Shown in pieces: positions 53,626 through 61,409 of a stretch of 64,000 nucleotides of DNA. The notes under the pieces are model-generated. The model did not search any database, was not told the origin of the DNA, and saw only the letters and a list, made by a program, of their open reading frames with translations. Source of the DNA: Trigonopsis variabilis. Taxonomy: Eukaryota > Ascomycota > Trigonopsidomycetes > Trigonopsidales > Trigonopsidaceae. Every line of letters begins with the position of its first letter. Within the stretch, counting starts at the first letter, position 1. Made by a program: the position numbers and the translations under genes. The DNA is taken from contig PPXM03000011.1 of the NCBI GenBank assembly GCA_003707065.3, positions 124,001 through 188,000 of the forward strand, written 5' to 3'.

Positions 53626-56393
53626 ATGGCGACAGCCTACGAAAAACTTCTAAATGCAAATGAACAAGTATGGATGAATATCGGTAAGTGCGTTCCCGAC
53701 GTTTCATCACCGGCGTAGCTCGCTTACGGTGCGCCTTGGCTTCTCAGTGAGCGTCCGTCTGGGGCCGACCGGTTTCGGTTCGGAAAGGATCAAAGGCCGC
53801 GAATTGGACGCTCACTGGGAATCCTGTCGCTCTATTTGTGGTGGAACTTGGTTGGGCAGAGCGCTGGACTAACTTTGCAGGTAACTTGGCCGAGATGATG
53901 GGGGAGCACGATAAAGCCATCGCGGCGTACGAGTCGGTCATCCGCCATAACCGGTTCGCCGTTCCTGCCATCCAGGCCATCGCCAACATTTATCGGTCGC
54001 GCGAGCTGTTCTCGTCGGCCGTCGAGTACTACCAGCGGGCGCTGTCGATCTCCCAGGACAATGGCGACATCTGGGGCGCGATCGGGCACTGTTACTTGAT
54101 GATGGACGATCTCCACAAGGCCTACTTGGCGTACCAGCAGGCCTTGTACCATCTCCAGGACCCCAAGGAGCCGAAACTCTGGTACGGCATTGGCATTCTC
54201 TACGACCGCTACGGCTCGCTCGAATACGCCGAGGAGGCCTTCACCCACGTCATGGAGATGGATCCCCACTTTGAAAAGGCAAACGAGATCTACTTCCGGC
54301 TCGGGATTATCTACAAGCAGCAGCTCAAGTTCGACCAGAGCCTCGAGTGCTTTGCCTACATTCTCAGTAATCCCCCGCGCCCGCTGACCGAGGTCGACAT
54401 CTGGTTCCAGATCGGGCACGTGCACGAACAAAAGAAAGAGTACGTCCGGGCCAAGGATGCGTACGAGCGGGTGTTGGCCGAGAACCCGACGCACGCCAAG
54501 GTCCTGCAGCAGCTCGGCTGGCTCTACCACCAGCAGCAGGCGCCCTTCTGCAACCAGGAACTCGCGATTCAGTATCTGTCTTCGTCGCTCGACGCCGATA
54601 GCGAGGACGCCCAGAGCTGGTATCTCCTCGGGCGCTGTTATATGGCCTGCCAGGACTACTCCAAGGCATACGAGGCCTACCAGCAGGCCGTCTACCGCGA
54701 GGGCCGGAACCCCATCTTCTGGTGCTCCATCGGCGTGCTCTACTACCAGTCGAACCAGTTCTGCGACGCCCTGGACGCCTACTCGCGTGCCATCCGGCTG
54801 GATCCCCACATCCCCGAGGTGTGGTACGACCTGGGCACCTTGTACGAAAGCTGCAGCAACCAGTACCGCGATGCGTTGGACGCGTACCAGCGCGCTGCCG
54901 AACTGGATCCCCACAATCCCCACATCCAAGCCCGCCTCGACCATGTCCGCAGTCTCATGACCTCGGGCGCCAGCTCTGGCAACTCGCCCAACCAAAATCG
55001 ACTTCCGGCCACCCTGCCTCCTCCCCGCGCGCAGGAGGTCGCCATCTATCCCTCTGGTAACGGGGGCTACGCCATGCAGCCTGACCATGCGCGGTGGAAC
55101 GGCTCTTCTGCGCCCCAGGCGGGCGTGCCTCTTGGCCTTCCTGGCCGATCGCAAGCGCCAGGGGCCTCGCTGTCAGCTCCTGGCGGCGTCGCGTTTCTGG
55201 CCCCCAATGCCGGCCAGGGTGTGCCAGGGTATGGACCGCCCATGCCCGCTGCCAAACAGGGCGACGAACCACAACAAGCCGCGGCGTCGCTGGCTCGGCT
55301 GTCTGAAGCGAGCAGCAATATGGGCGGCAAGCCGACCAACGGGGACTCTGAAGCTAGAAACGGGCTCTGGCCGAAAAGTCAGCATTCTGCTCCCGAAAGC
55401 AAAGGCGACTGGCGCCACAATGGGTCTCACGACGCGTTATCAAGTCTCGCTGCCGCTGCTGCCAGTGCGAATACGGACAGCAAGCCGATCTCGGCATCTA
55501 TCAAGTCGAATAATATGGAAGCTCCAAGTGTGACTGAGCGGCGCGCCCCTGCGCGAGATCCACCTGCGCGAGATCCAGTTGCGCGGGATCCAGTTTCGCG
55601 AGATCCACCTACTCGAGAGCCACCATTACGAGACCCGCCATTACGAGACCCACCATTACGAGACCCCGCGGCACTAGAGCCTTCTCGAGAACAACCAAGG
55701 GAGCTGCCCTCAGAGCCGCCCTCAGAGCTGCCCTCACAAGACCCCCCTGCACAAGACCCCCCTGCTCAGCATCCATCGGCACTTGAACCTCAGTCGACGG
55801 AATCAAAGGCGGCAAGCGCTACCACCATATCGAGTATCCCTTCGGCGTCGGTGAACTCGACTGGAAATACGTCGCCTCTGGAAGAAGCGAGTGCTCCCAC
55901 AAATGGAGTTCCGGAACCTGCGGCAAAAGCCTCAGAACCAAGTGAGCCGACTCCAGTGGCGCCGGCTGGAGATAGTGATGAGGCGGCAAGCGGAGAGAAA
56001 AGGAGTCGAGAGCTGACTGACGACGCAAGTAGCGGCGAGACCAAGAAGGGCAGGACCGAGCAGCCCATAGAAGGAGCTCTCCCGCCTGGTGTCGAAAAAG
56101 TTCCCGATCAGGCCGACAATACGATCCCAGGCGATCCGCCTGGTGAGGCTGCAAACGCCACGGGGGAAGAGAAGACGGCAGAGGTCGAGGTGGAGGGTGA
56201 AAAGGACAAGGACGTTGAAATGAAGGACGAGGTGCCCCCAAGTAAAGATGAAGGGCGGCCGACTAGTGGGGACGTTGAAAATGACGCTACAGAGGAGCAG
56301 AAACGGGACGAGCGGCCTGCAGAAGGCGCAAATGGGACAAGTGACGGGATTCAGCGGGAAGTGAAAGAGGAAACGGACTACGATGAGGACTAG
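53626..56393 (+). CDS. SSN6: general transcriptional corepressor CYC8/SSN6 (TPR)
   Basis: Exons 53626-53683 and 53881-56393, 856 aa, joined over a 197-nt intron (WMNIG|NLAEMMGEHDKAI). Ssn6 forms a corepressor with Tup1. The N-terminal 370 residues hold about ten TPR repeats, very close to yeast: GHCYLMMDDLHKAYLAYQQA, KLWYGIGILYDRYGSLEYAE, PHFEKANEIYFRLGIIYK, GRCYMACQDYSKAYEAYQQA, NPIFWCSIGVLYYQSNQF and SEVWYDLGTLYE-like PEVWYDLGTLYES. The C-terminal half is low-complexity: Pro/Ala/Ser, then repeated RDPP units (55545-55770), then a Glu/Asp/Lys-rich end. The gene is clearly more GC-rich than its neighbours. Confidence 0.96.
53741..53821 (+). other. 16-bp inverted repeat (hairpin) inside the SSN6 intron
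   Basis: The arms TTCTCAGTGAGCGTCC (53741-53756) and GGACGCTCACTGGGAA (53806-53821) pair over 16 bp with a single T-G wobble. The loop of about 49 nt contains a smaller CCG-GTTT-CGG hairpin. The structure sits between donor and branch site of the longest intron of the window. Confidence 0.85.
55545..55770 (+). repeat. coding low-complexity repeat in SSN6 (RDPP and related units)
   Basis: Short repeated units of 12, 15 and 18 bp encode RDPPARDPVARDPVSRDPP, then LRDPPLRDPPLRDP and SEPPSELPSQDPPAQDPPAQ. The repetition at DNA level indicates expansion by slippage. It lies in the disordered C-terminal half of the corepressor. Confidence 0.85.
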
Positions 56394-56912
56394 ACGGCGA
56401 AAGACGATAATGTCTCCGTCTATTACCACTGCTGGACACCAAGATCTCCATCGACACTCGGCAACTCTTATATTTTGATCCATTATTTTCTCTTTTTCCC
56501 TTTCACCTGTGACCTTTGTGTCGGACTCTCGTGGACCTGTGCGTGTCTCTCTCGGTATCTATCGTGTAAGATTCTTTTGTATTTCTAGTGTAAACGGCGG
56601 TATTGGTAGACTAACTTGTGCTTGTGTATGATGCGGTCAACTCAATGCAATCTCTCGATACGGCTTGGAACATCTCTTCTTTTGTCTGCTCTAATCTCTT
56701 TTGGCTGTAGCAAAGAGGCAGTCCACTGCGTCAGTAATTTCATTCATTGTCTCGCGCTCCTGGCTCCTTGCACGTGACGCAGGTTTCAACCCTACAACGA
56801 CCTCAGCACGAGATGCCAGTGGGCCTCGACCTCCAGTCCACCGCATAGACCTTGTTTTATGTCCCGTGACTGGGATCTCCTCTATTGGCTGGTATCATAG
56901 TCCTGTGTTAAC
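56394..56912. other. intergenic region, SSN6 / kinase
   Basis: 519 bp, pyrimidine-rich downstream of SSN6. No gene or repeat was recognised. Confidence 0.5.
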
Positions 56913-58421
56913 ATGCCTTCTCTGCCTCCAGAACTCCAACAGTGCGCCATTCAAGACTTTACGGATATCCTTCAGATCTTCCACGGGCGCTATTCGACTG
57001 TCTTTCGCGCCAGGTCTGCTCTGACCTTCACGCCGTCACGTCTGGGGCGCATACCCGCTATCGTTTGCCTGAAATCGGTCCTGTCCAAAGACCTGCCCCG
57101 GCCCCATTCTGCTGACCGCGAAGTTCGAGCGCTCCAAACGCTGCAATCGGATCTCGCGATCACTGAAATATTAAAGAGAGAGGTGCCTGGGGATGCGTGG
57201 GCATATCGCCAGCGGTGCGTGACGCTATTCTTTGCTTTCGAGGACCTGATCCACTCAATGAAGCATACAATCCTAGTCATGCCGTTTTACGCAGGTGGCA
57301 GCCTAGAGGCATGGCTCCACCCTCGGTCGGGAGAGAAGAAAACCGTCCGCCATGAGCTGGGAAGGATACTTTGTCGAGATCTCTGCATGGCTTTAGCGTG
57401 GACACACCAGTTTGGCATCATTCACCGGGACGTCAAGCCAGCAAACGTGTTTCTGAACTTTGACTTGGGGGTGTTGAATGACCCAGACTGTTCGGCTTCG
57501 TTGATAGAAGAGGCTTGTAATCGGCCGCTGGCCATTCTTGGGGATTATGGCATTGCATGGTCGAGCTCGGACGACGAGCAAGAAAGTTACAAGGTGGTTG
57601 ATGTCGGAACAAGAGCGTACCGGGCTCCCGAGGTCTTGTTTGGTATCCAGTCTTACACTCCTCAACTGGATATGTGGTCCCTCGGTTGCGTAATTGCTCA
57701 ACTGTTTTTGCGGCCCCAAGACTTTCCCAGAAAACAAGCAGTCAACCCGAATAAAAACTTCAGCCTGAGAGAAGACTACGCAGAGTCGTATCTTGATATG
57801 GAGTATAATAAGGCTGACGACCCCGATGTCTTCTACGAGTACGAACCGCAGCCACGGTCGAACCCCTGCTGTAAAACGTTCTTTGACGACGGTGATGGTG
57901 GATCAGGAACGGAGCTGCGTCTCATAAACTCTATCTTCACGCGGATGGGTACAGCAAAGACAGACCTTAAAGAAGCAGAGGAGTTGTGTGTCGACTGGAT
58001 AAACTGGAGAACAGAGGCTGGTCTGAACCCCGGCATTCCTATTGACATTATTCATCGGGATTACTCCCACGCAATTATGGACTTGGACATGGAAAGAAAC
58101 TGCAGGCTCAAAGTACTCAACCGGCCTCATACCAACCAGATGCCCAACCATTGGCCCTCAGCCGCAAGAGTGGATGCTTTTCAACTGTTTGATTTTCTCC
58201 CCCACCCTCGGATTCCCATGAGAGACCTTCTCCCTGCGGCTCCGGATGATATGAGGGACTTGATAGACCGTATGCTTGTATACGAGAGTGCTTGGAGAAT
58301 TACTGCTGCTGAGATCCTAGAAACCCCTTCGATGGCGTCCTTGCCTATTGGCCCTTTGACTTTTAGTCCTCCAGACTCTCAATCGAGCGCGTCTGGAGTA
58401 AGCTCGATTTCCATCATATGA
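56913..58421 (+). CDS. divergent CMGC-like protein kinase (possible Cak1/Csk1-type)
   Basis: Single exon, 502 aa. A kinase domain spans most of the protein: a degenerate glycine loop (HGRYSTVFRAR, about 24-34), VAIK-like IVCLK (Lys 54), HRDVKPANVF (about 171-180), DYG in place of DFG (211-213), and GTRAYRAPEVLFG with WSLGCVIAQL, which is CDK/CMGC-like. About 90 acidic, charged residues are inserted after subdomain IX (275-370), and the C-lobe ends ...MLVYESAWRITAAEIL. Catalytic Lys and Asp are present, so it is probably active. Weak glycine loop and CDK-like activation segment suggest the CDK-activating Cak1/Csk1 group, but this is inference. Confidence 0.8.
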   Translation: MPSLPPELQQCAIQDFTDILQIFHGRYSTVFRARSALTFTPSRLGRIPAIVCLKSVLSKDLPRPHSADREVRALQTLQSDLAITEILKREVPGDAWAYRQRCVTLFFAFEDLIHSMKHTILVMPFYAGGSLEAWLHPRSGEKKTVRHELGRILCRDLCMALAWTHQFGIIHRDVKPANVFLNFDLGVLNDPDCSASLIEEACNRPLAILGDYGIAWSSSDDEQESYKVVDVGTRAYRAPEVLFGIQSYTPQLDMWSLGCVIAQLFLRPQDFPRKQAVNPNKNFSLREDYAESYLDMEYNKADDPDVFYEYEPQPRSNPCCKTFFDDGDGGSGTELRLINSIFTRMGTAKTDLKEAEELCVDWINWRTEAGLNPGIPIDIIHRDYSHAIMDLDMERNCRLKVLNRPHTNQMPNHWPSAARVDAFQLFDFLPHPRIPMRDLLPAAPDDMRDLIDRMLVYESAWRITAAEILETPSMASLPIGPLTFSPPDSQSSASGVSSISII

Positions 58422-58530
58422 CCCGATGGTGACATGGACATGTTTAAAAGGGCATACCACAGTGCTTGTCTAACGAGCTCATGAACAATGATGACTATTC
58501 TTTATCCAAAATGACAGATTATTGTACAAA

Positions 58531-61036
58531 CTAAGCAGAAACCTCCGTCATAAGTCTCAACTCCCCGTTATTTCCCCCGTCAAACATCTCAACATCATCA
58601 TCGCTGCTTCCATCGTTATCGTCCCCAACCTTGCCATTTTCGTGAGAAGGAGACATCGCTTTGGGTTCTACCTCATGAGTGCTATTGCCTTCTCGAGCCT
58701 GGTAGGCCAGCAAATTTTCAAGAGTCCACACGCTGGTGCCTTCAGAGTCAGCAGGATCAGTAGGCTGTGCCATTGTGCGTAAGAACTTCTTGGCCGCAGC
58801 AAGCGCCATATCGGTCGACATATTCATATCTGACTCCTGGAGCCCTTGGGCGATCCATTTCGGCAACTGGTTCTTCTTCCTAGAAAAGCGACGGTCGGCG
58901 AGGACCATGATACCATAGTCGTCTTTCCCTCGCAAAACGCGACCAAGACATTGAGCGGCATGGCGCATTGCATCGAACGAGAGGAAATCGCTTTCACGAA
59001 TGAGGTAATTGTCGCGTAGGAACTCCAGACGAGCCTTCAGAATACGTGACTCAGTATATTGGAACGGGACGCCAATCATGAGCACAGTTCTTCCGTAATG
59101 ATGATCGAAATCTATGCCTTCTGATACCTTTCCTCGAGCGACACAAAGCAAAACGGCTCCTCGTCCATTCGAGCAAGCTGTTCGGTATGTTTCCAGAGCT
59201 AGACTAGTTTCCTGGCTGTCCGGAGTCTCGACCAGAATCAGTTTATACTTCCACACCTCATCCAGAACCCCCATTGTCTGCCACTGGGAAATGATACTCT
59301 CCATGTATAGATAGGAAGGAAAGAAGACGACCAAGCCGTCGGGAGTGATTTTCGAGAAGCCAATTAAAAGATTGCCATAGTTGCGAACCACGCTCGGATC
59401 GTTTCTGATTTCGAATCTGGAGCTGATAGCGACTTGATCAGAGCCTTTGGTGACTACCATGGGCAAAAACGATTTTCGAGCCAAGGAAATGGTATAAGAT
59501 TCCTGGATGACTGTTGTGAAGTTAAGCATTTTTGGGTACATATCAAGGGGCGAAATGGTTCCTGAAGTGATGATGACAGAGCTGAATCTGTCAAAGACAG
59601 CCTTGATGGCTATGGACGCATCCAAACAGGCGAAATGCAGGATTGGATTGGGGACAGTGGCAGTGTCAGACTCATATGGCTCAAGAATCAAGACGAAACC
59701 TTTGTCGTAGGTCGCCGCTAAGGTTGCAAAGATGGCTATGTCCTTGAGAGCGGTGAAGTCTTCAATATGGTCGAGCTCGAGCGTCCTAACCAGAGAGGAC
59801 AGCCGCTCCGAACAGAACCGTAGCGGTTTCTTTTCGATGAATGTCAGCTCCTTGAGATGCTGGAGGAAGGACGCCGGAGTCTCGGATATCACATGCAGGG
59901 CCTTCATTCGCATTTTTATGTATTCAACAAATCGTTTCAAAAATGCCACGAAATGTTCTGCTCGTCGAATGTTACCAGGAACAGCCTCTTGGATGAGATC
60001 TTGAGGCAGAACGGGGTTGGCCAAGAACATTTCTTCCTGTTGAGCCTCGTCTGCAGCCATTAGTCCTTGAACCAAGCGCTGGTATTCATTCTGGAGCTTT
60101 TCCGAATCGGTTTCTCTGGCGTGCGCCACTTGCTGAGTTAAGTAGCTCACCGATCTCGAAGCTTTTCTGAGGGAGTCTTCGGTCAAGTCGATACTCAACG
60201 ATTCTATACAGACGTTGTCTATGTTGTGGGCCTCGTCAAAGATCACAATGGCATCTTTGGAGATTTCCTTGGAGACTCTTTCAGCGATCTTGGGATCAAG
60301 AAGATAATGATAAGAATAGACAATAATATTGCAGTAGGGAATCATCCGACGGACGGTGAAATAAGGACAGGTGGTATGCTCTTGACAGTAGTCAATCAGA
60401 TCTTCAAAAGTGTAGACGCCCATGGGTATCAAGTTATGAGGCTCGTATTCGTAAAGATTGTCATGGAAATCGCACACGGCGACATTTTCTCCTTGTCGTT
60501 TCCGTTCCATCACATACGACGACGTTAACAGCCGACACCGCTCATCCACAATACTGCCTTTCTTCTCCTTGCGCACGCTGGGGTTAAGACACAGGTTCTT
60601 TCGAGAAGAGAGACCCAATCCGCGGAATTCTTCACTGTGCCCCAGCATTTCGGCTCGATAAGCCATCAGACTGCGCAGCTCTGCCAGCGTTTTTTCTATC
60701 TCGGTCATGGTTCGCGAACAATAGACGATCTTCCGATGCTCAGGGTAAAACTGGAATTAGATGGAAAAGAAACAGTCAAGTACCATTTGATAAGCAACAG
60801 TCAACGATAAGAGAGAGATAGTTTTCCCAGTTCCAGACGGCATCTCCAGAATAGCATTGCCTCCCGCATCTAAAGTCCGTTTCAGATCACACATGTATCG
60901 GTATTGTTCTAGTTATTAGATCTCTATTGTTTCAGAGCCAAGATACCTGGATATATCCGAGGATACGGGAAAAGGACCGGCAAATCATCAATAAAGAACC
61001 TGATCTCAGCTAGACTCCTCGGAATTCTTACTTCAT
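58531..61036 (-). CDS. RAD3: TFIIH DNA helicase RAD3/XPD
   Basis: Exons 61036-61032 (5 nt), 60999-60947, 60908-60784 and 60750-58531 give 800 aa; introns are 32, 38 and 33 nt, all in the first 290 bp. RAD3 is the 5'-3' helicase of TFIIH for nucleotide excision repair and transcription. The spliced start [33 protein letters not shown] matches the family exactly. Walker A is EMPSGTGKT, the DEAH box [13 protein letters not shown], the Fe-S cluster Cys lie in the segments [16 protein letters not shown] region and TTCPYF, and late motifs are [20 protein letters not shown] and [14 protein letters not shown]. It is divergent from LTN1. Confidence 0.97.
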
Positions 61037-61409
61037 AATGCCAAGAAATAGTCCAACTCCGTTAGACGCCCAAGAAAAGCAACCACCTCCTCCGCAAGCG
61101 GAATTATCTTGTGTTGGGAAGTAAAAGTCGAAGGTGAGGGTTCCCGCTTAGTGACGTTGCTAATGGGCCATCTTTCTCTGGTTCCTGTCTAATCGTGTTA
61201 CATCTCGACGTCTGCCAAACGCGCAAACCGTAGTCCTTGATCTGTAGCTGGTTGTTGAGATGGTCTCCGAATATGGTTTCTTACACTCATTTATACAGTA
61301 AACTGTTAATGTTCCACTGCTTGTGCTAGCAAATTTTACGTCACCCTCTCCTCGTTTATCAGGTCCACACACTCGTTACATCATTTTCCACTTGTCAAAC
61401 TAAATTCCA
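61037..61409. other. divergent intergenic region, RAD3 / LTN1
   Basis: 373 bp bidirectional promoter region. No short upstream exon for LTN1 could be joined in frame; a TAA lies in frame just before its ATG. Confidence 0.5.

Noticed and set aside
53832-55154. 440-codon minus-strand open frame
   Set aside because: Exactly antisense to the TPR part of SSN6. GC-rich biased codons keep the complementary frame open; the translation is Val/Gly/Arg/Ala low-complexity with no domain.
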